Part shown: one piece after another, positions 1 to 6,364 of the stretch
Numbering within the stretch: position 1 is the stretch's first letter
Layout: every line of letters begins with the position of its first letter
Assembly: GCA_947177345.1 (NCBI GenBank)
Contig: CAMWUB010000039.1
Coordinates: 1 to 9,608 of the forward strand
Source: an uncultured Ruminococcus sp.
GTDB taxonomy: Bacteria; Bacillota; Clostridia; Oscillospirales; Ruminococcaceae
DNA length: 9,608 nt
Reading direction: 5' to 3'
The notes under the pieces: model-generated
Told to the model about the DNA's origin: nothing
Seen by the model: the letters and a program-made list of their open reading frames with translations, nothing else
The model's database searches: none
Program-made: the position numbers and the translations under genes

Positions 1-11
1 GATGTATATTA

Positions 12-39
12 ATTATAACACATATTGACTAAAATTCAA
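12..39 (-). promoter_or_regulatory. Candidate promoter reading left out of the window
   Basis: Read on the minus strand, TTGAAT (39-34) is followed after 16 bp by TATAAT (17-12), preceded by TG plus one base (20-18), which makes an extended -10. It points out of the window, away from the transporter gene and in the same direction, so it would serve a gene beyond position 1. Composition here is very AT-rich, which raises the chance of a random match. The rest of positions 1-83 holds only an A/T-only 7-bp inverted repeat near 42-58 and no clear terminator. Confidence 0.4.
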
Positions 40-83
40 ACATTTTTTCAGAAAAAATAATAAAATCAGCAATTTTAACAAAC

Positions 84-1013
84 TTAATGAAGTAAATTTG
101 TTAATTTTTCCGTAAGATTTACAACCACAGGCAAAGTAATTACCGAAAGTATAGTACCGGCAGCGAAAATTTCCGAGGCATAAACAGAATTTTTATTATA
201 TTTCAGACAGAAAAGCGTACACATCGCCGCCGGTGGTGCTGCTGACGTAATAACAATAGTCATTCTTACCATTTCGTCGATATTGAACGGAATCATTACA
301 AGTGCAACTATAAGCGGTATAATAAGAAGTTTCACGAGGCATACATAATATATCCGTACATTTTTAAGAAGTTCAGTTATTTTTGTTGACGATATTGTAA
401 CTCCTGATACTATCATAGCCATAGGAGTATTTATATTCGCTATGAACTGCAATGCACTTGTCGGAACGTCCGGTAGCTTTATTTTAAGGAAAAATGTTAT
501 TATTCCGAGTACAATGGCTATTATCGTCGGCGAGTAGAAAACTTTTATAACCTGCTTGAAATCCTTTTCACCGGAAATAGTTATTACACCATGTGTCCAT
601 ATCACAATGTTGAAGACCGTAAGAAAAGCTGTCAGATAGAATACACCCTCAGACCCGAACAGTGCATTTACAAGCGGTATACCCATGAACGCACAGTTTG
701 AATATATCGCCGAAAAACGTTCTATTTCCGTATGTCTGTCGTCTTTTTTCCATATGAAAAGATACGCAACAAGGATAGTCACCGCAAAGGCAATCACGGA
801 AAACAGAAACGTAAGCAGAAGATTTTTTACAAGTCTCGCTTCATAGTCTTTCTGATAAGACATGAATATTACTACAGGGTTAACCACCTGCAACACAAAT
901 TGTGATAGTTCCTTGTTAGTGGAACTGCTTATCAGTTTCAGTTTCGCACATATTATACCGACTATTATAAGTATCAGCATTATGACGGTTTGGTTTAGAA
1001 TAGTAAGAGCCAA
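84..1013 (-). CDS. AEC-family transporter (auxin efflux carrier fold permease)
   Basis: Integral membrane permease of the AEC (auxin efflux carrier) family, 310 residues, close to the usual 300-320 for bacterial members. These proteins move small organic anions such as malate or other carboxylates, but the substrate cannot be read from sequence. About ten hydrophobic segments span the protein. Family-like landmarks are 'VVNPVVIF' near residue 45, 'NCAFMGIPLVNALFG' near 110, and a C-terminal 'ASEIFAAGTILSVITLP' stretch in the last helix pair. The start is taken as TTG at 1013-1011 because GGAGGG (1026-1021) lies 7 nt upstream, and because the longer frame to 1058 would begin upstream of the predicted transcription start. 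It is transcribed divergently from cca from its own promoter. No regulator gene lies beside it in the window. The family call is firm and the substrate unknown. Confidence 0.9.
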   Translation of the reverse strand: MALTILNQTVIMLILIIVGIICAKLKLISSSTNKELSQFVLQVVNPVVIFMSYQKDYEARLVKNLLLTFLFSVIAFAVTILVAYLFIWKKDDRHTEIERFSAIYSNCAFMGIPLVNALFGSEGVFYLTAFLTVFNIVIWTHGVITISGEKDFKQVIKVFYSPTIIAIVLGIITFFLKIKLPDVPTSALQFIANINTPMAMIVSGVTISSTKITELLKNVRIYYVCLVKLLIIPLIVALVMIPFNIDEMVRMTIVITSAAPPAAMCTLFCLKYNKNSVYASEIFAAGTILSVITLPVVVNLTEKLTNLLH

Positions 1014-1048
1014 AATAAATCCCTCCGATATGATTTTTTTACAGATAT

Positions 1049-1077
1049 ATTTTAACATAAATTTCCATAACAGTCAA
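1049..1077 (-). promoter_or_regulatory. Promoter of the AEC transporter gene
   Basis: On the minus strand, TTGACT (1077-1072) and TAAAAT (1054-1049) are separated by exactly 17 bp, a near-consensus sigma-A-type promoter. Transcription would begin near 1042, leaving a leader of about 28 nt before the TTG start at 1013. This rules out translation starting at 1058. Confidence 0.8.
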
Positions 1078-1096
1078 GAGATTTGAATAATTGCTA

Positions 1097-1125
1097 TTGA
1101 TTTGATTTTAAAAAAGTTGTATAAT
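1097..1125 (+). promoter_or_regulatory. Promoter of the cca-pflA unit
   Basis: TTGATT (1097-1102) and TATAAT (1120-1125) are separated by 17 bp. The start point would be near 1132, giving a leader of about 24 nt. The longer open frame from 1102 begins inside this -35 box and so cannot be the real start. Its -35 lies only about 20 bp from the -35 of the divergent promoter, so the two polymerase sites are back to back and may interfere with each other. Confidence 0.8.
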
Positions 1126-1155
1126 ATATATATACATAAAAAAGAGGTGAACATT

Positions 1156-2478
1156 TTGACGGATAAAAAATCATCTGAAATACTCGGTATTCTGACCGGA
1201 GCAGGTTTTGAAGCGTATCTGGTAGGCGGTTGTGTCCGTGATACTATAATGAAACGTCCGCTTCACGATACCGATATAACTACTAATGCACTTCCTGAAC
1301 AGATTACGGAAGTTTTCCGTGATTATAAAACCATTCCCACCGGTATGAAACACGGCACTGTAACTGTAGTCGCTGACGGTATACCCTATGAAATAACTAC
1401 TTACCGTATTGACGGTACTTACTCCGATTCACGCCGTCCGGACAGTGTGGAATTTACAAAAAATCTCCGTGAAGACCTCGCAAGACGTGATTTCACTATA
1501 AACGCCATAGCTATGGATTCCGACAGGCATATTATCGACTATTTCGGTGGTACGGAAGATATAAGAAACAAAATTATAAGATGTGTAGGTAATCCGGAAT
1601 TGCGTTTCAGTGAGGACGCACTCAGAATCATGAGGGCTATCCGGTTTTCGTCACAACTGGGCTTTAAAATAGATTCGGAAACTGCAAAGGCTATCCATAA
1701 TATGAAAAACCGTCTTGAAAACATTTCACGTGAACGCATACGTGAAGAACTCGATAAACTTCTTTGCGGTGAAAACTGTGTTGAAGTTCTCATGGAGTAC
1801 AGTGACGTGATAACAACTATAATTCCGGAGTTTCAGAAATGTATCGGCTTTGAACAGCATTCGCCATATCATAAATATACCGTATGGGAACATATTGTAC
1901 GTGCTGTGAATCTCGCTCCGCCGGATAATGTCAGATTGCGGAGGGCTTTATTTTTCCACGATATAGCTAAACCGATTTGTGCTAAATTCGACGATACCGG
2001 AAGAGGTCATTTTAAAAATCACGCTGGAATCGGTGCGGATATGACACAATCTATTATGAAAAATCTTCGTTATGATTGCAGTTCCATTGATTACGCTGTA
2101 ACACTTATCGAACATCACAGCGACAAGATTTTCAACAGACAGGACGCTAAAAAAATTATGTCCGTTATCGGTGACCAGCTTTTCTTTGAACTCATGGAAC
2201 TTAAAAAATGTGATAATTCCGCTAAAAATGACTTCGTACTTGAAGAAAATCAACTTTTTGACAGAATCATTCAGGAAGGACACAGAATCATTGAAAATAA
2301 TGAATGTCGTAATCTGAAAAATCTTGCAATCAATGGCAACGATTTATTAAAAAATGGTCTGCACGGTGTGGAAATCGGCGAAACTTTAAAACAGTTACTT
2401 AATCTTGTCATTGAGGAAAAACTTCCCAATGAAAAAGATAAATTATTAAATTATATTAATCAGAGGTGTTTAAAATGA
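1156..2478 (+). CDS. cca: CCA tRNA nucleotidyltransferase with HD domain
   Basis: Class II nucleotidyltransferase that adds or repairs the 3'-terminal CCA of tRNAs in the cytoplasm, using CTP and ATP without a nucleic acid template. It has 440 residues. The N-terminal polymerase-beta-like head has 'YLVGGCVRD' (21-29) and the metal-binding pair D38 and D40 in 'HDTDITT'. It also has 'RRDFTINAIAMD' (110-121) and the nucleotide-selecting EDxxR motif at 153-157. An HD domain follows, with H246, H268-D269 and H289, then a typical C-terminal 'NGNDLL...GVEIGE' region. Domain order matches clostridial CCA-adding enzymes. The start is TTG at 1156 because GAGGTG (1144-1149) is 6 nt upstream and the promoter lies over any earlier start. 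A separate CC- or A-adding specificity cannot be excluded. The 3' end overlaps pflA by ATGA, implying translational coupling. Confidence 0.93.
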   Translation: MTDKKSSEILGILTGAGFEAYLVGGCVRDTIMKRPLHDTDITTNALPEQITEVFRDYKTIPTGMKHGTVTVVADGIPYEITTYRIDGTYSDSRRPDSVEFTKNLREDLARRDFTINAIAMDSDRHIIDYFGGTEDIRNKIIRCVGNPELRFSEDALRIMRAIRFSSQLGFKIDSETAKAIHNMKNRLENISRERIREELDKLLCGENCVEVLMEYSDVITTIIPEFQKCIGFEQHSPYHKYTVWEHIVRAVNLAPPDNVRLRRALFFHDIAKPICAKFDDTGRGHFKNHAGIGADMTQSIMKNLRYDCSSIDYAVTLIEHHSDKIFNRQDAKKIMSVIGDQLFFELMELKKCDNSAKNDFVLEENQLFDRIIQEGHRIIENNECRNLKNLAINGNDLLKNGLHGVEIGETLKQLLNLVIEEKLPNEKDKLLNYINQRCLK

Positions 2479-3218
2479 TAGGTCATATTCATTCAACGGA
2501 AAGTTTCGGAACTGTAGACGGTCCGGGTATAAGATTTGTGGTATTTTTTCAGGGGTGTCCGCTGAGATGCAAATACTGTCATAATCCTGATACATGGGCT
2601 TTCGGAAAGGGCAAGGAAATGACCGCCGAGGAACTCATGGCGGAATACGATTCATATAAGGAGTTTCTGAAATCCGGTGGCATTACCGCTACTGGTGGTG
2701 AACCTCTCGCACAGCCGGAATTTCTTGCGGAATTGTTTTCACTTGCAAAGTCGAAAGGTGTGCATACCTGTCTTGATACGTCGGCAGGGGTTTACAATCC
2801 GGCGGAACACTCCAGAATTGACGAAGTTCTTAAATATACTGATTTAGTTATGCTTGATATAAAGCACATTGACCCTGAAGAACACAAAAAGCTCACCGGT
2901 ATGGATAACAAACATATCCTTGCATTTGCTGAACATATCAGAGACCTGAATATTCCGGTATGGATTAGGCACGTTGTTGTACCTGAAATCACTGACAATG
3001 ATGACGAACTTTTCAGACTTGGTGAATATATTTCCACGCTTACAAATTTAAAGGCTCTCGATGTTCTTCCGTATCACGACATGGCGAAGTCTAAATATAA
3101 GGAACTCGGTATAGAATACCCCCTCGGTGATACACCTGCTCTTTCTAAAGACAGGGCTGTCCACGCAAGAGAGGTAATAATAAGCGGTATAAAATCTGCT
3201 CTTAAACATCACGAATAA
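2475..3218 (+). CDS. pflA: Pyruvate formate-lyase activating enzyme (radical SAM)
   Basis: Glycyl-radical-enzyme activase that uses S-adenosylmethionine and a [4Fe-4S] cluster to install the glycyl radical on pyruvate formate-lyase, enabling anaerobic conversion of pyruvate and CoA to acetyl-CoA and formate. It has 247 residues, the normal length for PflA. The cluster ligands are C28, C32 and C35 in 'GCPLRCKYCHNP', and the SAM-contacting GGEP is at 74-77. 'STESFGTVDGPGIRFVVF' near the N terminus is characteristic of PflA. There is no ferredoxin-like insert of the kind seen in activases of other glycyl radical enzymes, which favours PflA. The start is ATG 2475, inside the cca stop (ATGA), with AGAGGTG 2462-2468 upstream; an in-frame GTG at 2466 lies within that ribosome binding site. 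Unusually, the window shows no pflB beside it. Confidence 0.92.
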   Translation: MIGHIHSTESFGTVDGPGIRFVVFFQGCPLRCKYCHNPDTWAFGKGKEMTAEELMAEYDSYKEFLKSGGITATGGEPLAQPEFLAELFSLAKSKGVHTCLDTSAGVYNPAEHSRIDEVLKYTDLVMLDIKHIDPEEHKKLTGMDNKHILAFAEHIRDLNIPVWIRHVVVPEITDNDDELFRLGEYISTLTNLKALDVLPYHDMAKSKYKELGIEYPLGDTPALSKDRAVHAREVIISGIKSALKHHE

Positions 3219-3230
3219 TAATTTTTCATG

Positions 3231-3236
3231 TATAAT
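3231..3236 (+). promoter_or_regulatory. Possible -10 element ahead of the M23 gene
   Basis: A perfect TATAAT lies 13-18 nt past the pflA stop, but no recognisable -35 hexamer lies 15-19 bp upstream (3208-3213 reads ATCACG). Transcription would start near 3243, inside the inverted repeat that follows. It could be a weak or activator-dependent promoter, or chance. I could not match a sporulation sigma factor consensus convincingly. Confidence 0.3.
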
Positions 3237-3239
3237 CTG

Positions 3240-3266
3240 CCGTTAATCTGTACAGAATATTAACGG
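3240..3266 (+). promoter_or_regulatory. Inverted repeat overlapping the M23 ribosome binding site
   Basis: CCGTTAAT (3240-3247) is perfectly complementary to ATTAACGG (3259-3266) across an 11-nt loop that itself contains the 8-bp palindrome CTGTACAG (3248-3255). The right arm covers the first two G residues of the Shine-Dalgarno GGAGG (3265-3269). No T-run follows, so it is not an intrinsic terminator. It could be an RNA hairpin that partly masks the ribosome binding site, or a DNA operator. Confidence 0.5.
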
Positions 3267-3277
3267 AGGTGTTATAC

Positions 3278-4111
3278 GTGAAAAAAAATGTATTAACAGA
3301 AAACAAAATCAAAGGGTCAAAGGGCTTTTATCTGGCACTCGGAATAAGTGCGATTATGATTGGTGGTGCGTGTCTTTTCGCATACAGTGAGGGCGAAAAA
3401 TTAACAGATAATCAGTTTAACGCCGGAATAAATTCACCGGATACCGCCGTTGACAAAAAATACAATAACGTTCCGAAACAGACTTCTACAGCGTATGTTG
3501 TCGCAATGATTCCGACGACTACTACAGTGACAGTTACTACTGCTGTTCCGGTAATCATGGAGACTATACCAGTAGAAGAAGTAATTATTGAAACTCCGGA
3601 AGAAGAATTTAATGAAGTTATCGCCGAAATAGACCCACCGGCAGAAGAAGTTATAGCTCCTGAAGAACCTGAAATTGTCGAAACTGCAACACCGAAACTC
3701 GACAATGTAAGACCACCATTAGCAGATATTTCAGACGTAATGACAGCTTTCAGTGGTACGGAACTTGTCAGAAATGAAACGACTGGTTCATGGCAGACAC
3801 ACAACGGTACTGACTTTGCAGCGGAAACCGGTTCGGAAGTATATGTAATCTCTACCGGTGAAGTGACTTCCGTAAAAAAAGACGCTCTGTGGGGAATAAC
3901 TGTAACAGTCGACCATCACAACGGATTCGTAACAAAATACTGCAATCTTGCGGAAGATTTATCGGTACAGGAGGGCGATAACCTCGTAAGCGGTGACATG
4001 ATAGGGCTTGTAGGTCAGACCGCCGATATAGAAAGTGCTTTAGAACCGCATCTACATCTTGAACTCATACACAACGGCACATTTACTGACCCTATGTCAG
4101 CACTGAAATAA
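3278..4111 (+). CDS. Membrane-anchored M23 (LytM) family protein, SpoIIQ-like
   Basis: Predicted cell-envelope protein of 277 residues with a LytM/M23 peptidase fold, a family whose active members are zinc endopeptidases cutting peptidoglycan cross-bridges. A basic N terminus leads into one membrane segment (about 18-36), so the rest should be extracytoplasmic. A Thr-rich patch (80-88) and a Pro/Glu-rich linker (about 94-135) precede the LytM domain (about 155-277). Zinc ligands appear intact: H175 and D179 in HxxxD, and H260 in 'PHLHLE'; H258 is also present. The usual His of the 'YxHL' motif is replaced by N223 ('YCNL'), and a long loop (247-256) precedes the HxH, both reminiscent of SpoIIQ. 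The start is GTG 3278, 8 nt after GGAGG (3265-3269); the in-frame GTG at 3269 overlaps that site. The M23 fold is sure; the sporulation role and enzymatic activity are uncertain. Confidence 0.82.
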   Translation: MKKNVLTENKIKGSKGFYLALGISAIMIGGACLFAYSEGEKLTDNQFNAGINSPDTAVDKKYNNVPKQTSTAYVVAMIPTTTTVTVTTAVPVIMETIPVEEVIIETPEEEFNEVIAEIDPPAEEVIAPEEPEIVETATPKLDNVRPPLADISDVMTAFSGTELVRNETTGSWQTHNGTDFAAETGSEVYVISTGEVTSVKKDALWGITVTVDHHNGFVTKYCNLAEDLSVQEGDNLVSGDMIGLVGQTADIESALEPHLHLELIHNGTFTDPMSALK

Positions 4112-4120
4112 TATCATCTT

Positions 4121-4155
4121 AACGGACGTATAATTTATATGTCCGTTTTTTATTT
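4121..4155 (+). terminator. Intrinsic terminator after the M23 gene
   Basis: AACGGAC (4121-4127) pairs with GTCCGTT (4141-4147). The stem can extend inward through one G-T wobble and four A/T pairs to a 3-nt loop, about 12 bp in all. It is followed by a T-rich tract from 4146. It begins about 10 nt past the stop codon and lies immediately ahead of the next promoter, so it separates the two transcription units. Confidence 0.88.
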
Positions 4156-4158
4156 CAC

Positions 4159-4187
4159 TTGACATAAACTTCCTTTTGTGATAAAAT
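4159..4187 (+). promoter_or_regulatory. Strong promoter of the zinc-ribbon gene
   Basis: Consensus TTGACA (4159-4164), a 17-bp spacer, and TAAAAT (4182-4187) preceded by TGA (4179-4181), giving an extended -10. The start point would be near 4194, about 26 nt before the ATG. This is the best match to the sigma-A consensus in the window. Confidence 0.85.
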
Positions 4188-4219
4188 ACAGATAAACTGA
4201 TTCTACAGGGGGTTATTAT

Positions 4220-4942
4220 ATGCATTTCTGCGGATATTGTGGGAAAAAAATTCCCGATGGTGAATACTGTAACTGCCCTGAAAATCTTTCTGCTCGTAAT
4301 CGTCATATGGCTGATGAAATAAAAGCCGTCGCTGTAGCTAACAAGAGACATCTTATTATAGGTATCGTATGTCTTACTATCATAATAATAGCACTCATTA
4401 AAATAATTGTATTCATGTTCAGCGGTGGTACAGATGAACCCGTTGTAAGAAGTACACGTCCGGAATATGAAAAACCGGTCACTGATTTTGTCAGTGCGTA
4501 TAACAGAAATAATTCTGAAAAAATGATGAAAATTATGCTACCCAGCGATTACATAGACGAATTGAAAAATAACATGAAAAGTCCGGAAGACTGGAACAAA
4601 TACATAAGAACTCTCAACGACGGAATCGAAAAGGAAAAAGATACTTTAGAACTTGATTACGGTAAAAATATACGCCTTTCCGCTGAAATTCTCGACAGAA
4701 AAGCACTAAATCAGTCGGAAAATGATGATATAAAAGAACTTTATGAAAAGGACTTCAAGGCAAGAGCCGTAAAATCCGCATACAAGATAAAAGTAGAATT
4801 TCAGATTACCGGCAGTGAAGACTATGATATAAATAAATACTGGATTTATGTTGTCGAAGTACGTGGCGATGGCTGGCTTCTCTGTCCGGAAGGAGACGGC
4901 TACACCCCTGGTAATTACATAAATCTCGATTCCGGAAATTAA
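4220..4942 (+). CDS. Zinc-ribbon, single-pass membrane protein of unknown function
   Basis: I do not recognise a specific family. The 240-residue protein opens with a short zinc-ribbon-like knuckle: C4-x2-C7 and C17-x-C19. A basic linker and one strong membrane helix (about 45-68) follow. The remaining 170 residues are hydrophilic, with aromatic beta-like segments near the end ('KYWIYVVEVRGDGWLL', 206-221), and would be outside the cell if the N terminus is cytosolic. The pattern of a short metal knuckle, one helix and a small alpha/beta extracytoplasmic domain recurs in Firmicutes proteins carrying NTF2-like domains; the NTF2-like reading is inference from helix/strand layout only. ATG 4220 has AGGGGG (4207-4212) 7 nt upstream. 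It is monocistronic by its own strong promoter and the promoter of purA that follows; no terminator is visible after its stop. Confidence 0.8.
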   Translation: MHFCGYCGKKIPDGEYCNCPENLSARNRHMADEIKAVAVANKRHLIIGIVCLTIIIIALIKIIVFMFSGGTDEPVVRSTRPEYEKPVTDFVSAYNRNNSEKMMKIMLPSDYIDELKNNMKSPEDWNKYIRTLNDGIEKEKDTLELDYGKNIRLSAEILDRKALNQSENDDIKELYEKDFKARAVKSAYKIKVEFQITGSEDYDINKYWIYVVEVRGDGWLLCPEGDGYTPGNYINLDSGN

Positions 4943-4960
4943 AAAACTTTATTCTAAAAA

Positions 4961-4980
4961 ATTTCAAAACCTATTGAAAT
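4961..4980. promoter_or_regulatory. Perfect dyad over the purA -35, possible operator
   Basis: ATTTCAA (4961-4967) and TTGAAAT (4974-4980) form a perfect 7-bp inverted repeat with a 6-bp centre. The right arm contains the whole purA -35 hexamer. The arms are A/T-rich and no T-run follows, so a terminator is unlikely. The position suits a repressor site, but a dyad of this size may arise by chance in AT-rich DNA. It does not resemble the known Gram-positive PurR box. Confidence 0.35.
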
Positions 4981-5002
4981 ATCCGTAATCATGTGATATA
5001 AT
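4974..5002 (+). promoter_or_regulatory. purA promoter
   Basis: TTGAAA (4974-4979), a 17-bp spacer, and TATAAT (4997-5002) preceded by TGA (4994-4996), an extended -10. The start point would be near 5009, giving a leader of about 46 nt before the purA ATG. Confidence 0.85.
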
Positions 5003-5010
5003 AAATTGTA

Positions 5011-5028
5011 AGTGTGCCTGATTACACT
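5011..5028 (+). promoter_or_regulatory. Small hairpin at the 5' end of the purA leader
   Basis: AGTGT (5011-5015) pairs with ACACT (5024-5028) around an 8-nt loop, starting within a few bases of the predicted transcript start. It is too small to be a riboswitch. A 5'-terminal stem can slow RNA decay; that role here is inference. Confidence 0.3.
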
Positions 5029-5054
5029 AATATTTTACGAAAAGAGGAAATAAA

Positions 5055-6332
5055 ATGCCTGCTAATATTGTTGTAGGAACTCAGTGGGGCGACGAGGGTA
5101 AAGGTAAAGTTATTGATATACTCGCCTCCCGTGCTGATGTAGTTGTACGTTCACAAGGTGGTAACAATGCCGGTCATACCGTCGTAAACAACGGCGAAGT
5201 ATATAAACTTCACCTTATTCCGTCCGGTATTCTCTACCCTGATACTCTTTGTCTTATCGGAGCTGGTGTAGTTCTCGACCCTAAGGACTTTATCAGTGAA
5301 CTCGACAGCCTCGCAGAAAGAGGTATAGAAACTCTCGGTCATCTCAAAGTTGACCCACGTTCACATATCGTTATGCCGTGGCATATCGCTCTTGACGGTC
5401 TTTCAGAGGCTTTCCGTGGTGGCAAGGATATTGGTACTACCAAAAGGGGTATCGGTCCTACTTATATGGACAAGTACGAAAGATGCGGCATAAGAATGTT
5501 TGACCTCGTTCACCCTGAACTTCTCGCCGAAAAAATCAAAGCAACAGGAAATCTTAAAAACAAGATAATTACAGAAGTCTATGGCGGTGAACCTTTTGAC
5601 CTCGATGCCGTAACAGCTGAATATACAGAATACGGAAAAAGACTTCTGCCATATATGGACGATGTTTCAGTACTTACTTTTGAGGCTTCAAAAGCCGGAA
5701 AAACTATCATGTTTGAGGGAGCTCAGGCTACACTCCTTGACATTGATTTCGGAACATATCCATATGTAACATCTTCACACCCGCTGTCCGCCGGTGTATG
5801 CGTCGGTACAGGTATAGGACCTAAGGAAATTACTAACATCATAGGCGTTGCAAAGGCTTATACTACACGTGTAGGTAAAGGACCTTTCCCGACCGAACTC
5901 GACGACGAAACAGGCGATAAAATAAGAAACGTCGGCGGTGAATTCGGTACTACTACCGGCAGACCACGCCGTACAGGCTGGTTCGATGCCGTAATAGTTC
6001 GCCATTCCGTAAGGGTAAACGGTCTCGACAGTCTCGCAATAAATAAACTCGATACTCTTTCCGGTCTCGATACCCTTAAAATCTGTACAGCGTATAAAAA
6101 ACCTGACGGTACAGTAACAGAACATTTCCCACCTGCTCTTGAGGAACTCGACGGCTGTACACCTATATATGAAGAATTTGAAGGCTTTACGGAAAACATC
6201 TCAGATTGCAGAACTTTTGACGAACTCCCTGAAAACTGCAAGAAATATATCGCACGTCTCGAAGAACTCGTCGGCTGTCACGTAAGTATGGTTGGTGTAG
6301 GTCCGGACAGAAGTCAGGTAATTGAAAGATAA
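5055..6332 (+). CDS. purA: Adenylosuccinate synthetase
   Basis: Cytosolic enzyme joining IMP and aspartate with GTP to make adenylosuccinate, the first committed step from IMP to AMP. It has 425 residues, the standard bacterial length. The family signature 'QWGDEGKGK' (10-18) carries the catalytic D13, and 'GGNNAGHT' (35-42) carries H41, at the same numbers as in the E. coli enzyme. 'GTTTGRPRRTGWFDAV' near residue 300 forms the aspartate/nucleotide-binding loop, followed by 'NKLDTLSGLD', the guanine-binding NKxD region. ATG 5055 is preceded by GAGG (5044-5047) at 7 nt. It has its own promoter and no other purine gene beside it. Only 32 nt separate it from the next gene, with no terminator, so read-through into the dockerin gene is likely. 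Confidence 0.98.
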   Translation: MPANIVVGTQWGDEGKGKVIDILASRADVVVRSQGGNNAGHTVVNNGEVYKLHLIPSGILYPDTLCLIGAGVVLDPKDFISELDSLAERGIETLGHLKVDPRSHIVMPWHIALDGLSEAFRGGKDIGTTKRGIGPTYMDKYERCGIRMFDLVHPELLAEKIKATGNLKNKIITEVYGGEPFDLDAVTAEYTEYGKRLLPYMDDVSVLTFEASKAGKTIMFEGAQATLLDIDFGTYPYVTSSHPLSAGVCVGTGIGPKEITNIIGVAKAYTTRVGKGPFPTELDDETGDKIRNVGGEFGTTTGRPRRTGWFDAVIVRHSVRVNGLDSLAINKLDTLSGLDTLKICTAYKKPDGTVTEHFPPALEELDGCTPIYEEFEGFTENISDCRTFDELPENCKKYIARLEELVGCHVSMVGVGPDRSQVIER

Positions 6333-6364
6333 TTTATTTTAAAATACTACCGGAGGTATCTGAC

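Noticed and set aside
42..58. A/T-only inverted repeat as terminator for the transporter gene
   Set aside because: The stem has no G-C pairs beyond its centre and would be too unstable. No better hairpin is present in 1-83.
862..1086. 74-codon plus-strand frame inside the transporter gene and its promoter
   Set aside because: It lies antisense to the conserved N-terminal coding region of the transporter, resembles no protein I recognise and runs across the divergent promoter.
3240..3266. Intrinsic terminator between pflA and the M23 gene
   Set aside because: The inverted repeat is not followed by a T-run and its right arm runs directly into a Shine-Dalgarno.
3412..3804. Open frame of 130 codons on the minus strand, rich in Ser, Val and Thr
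   Set aside because: It is the antisense shadow of the Thr/Pro/Glu-rich linker of the M23 gene. It has low complexity, and no promoter or ribosome binding site was noticed for it.
5003..5054. Purine riboswitch or PurR box in the purA leader
   Set aside because: The leader is only about 46 nt, too short for a purine aptamer, and no CCGAAC-type box is visible.
5775..6241. Two long minus-strand frames opposite purA
   Set aside because: purA is unmistakable in the main frame; long antisense frames arise from its codon use.
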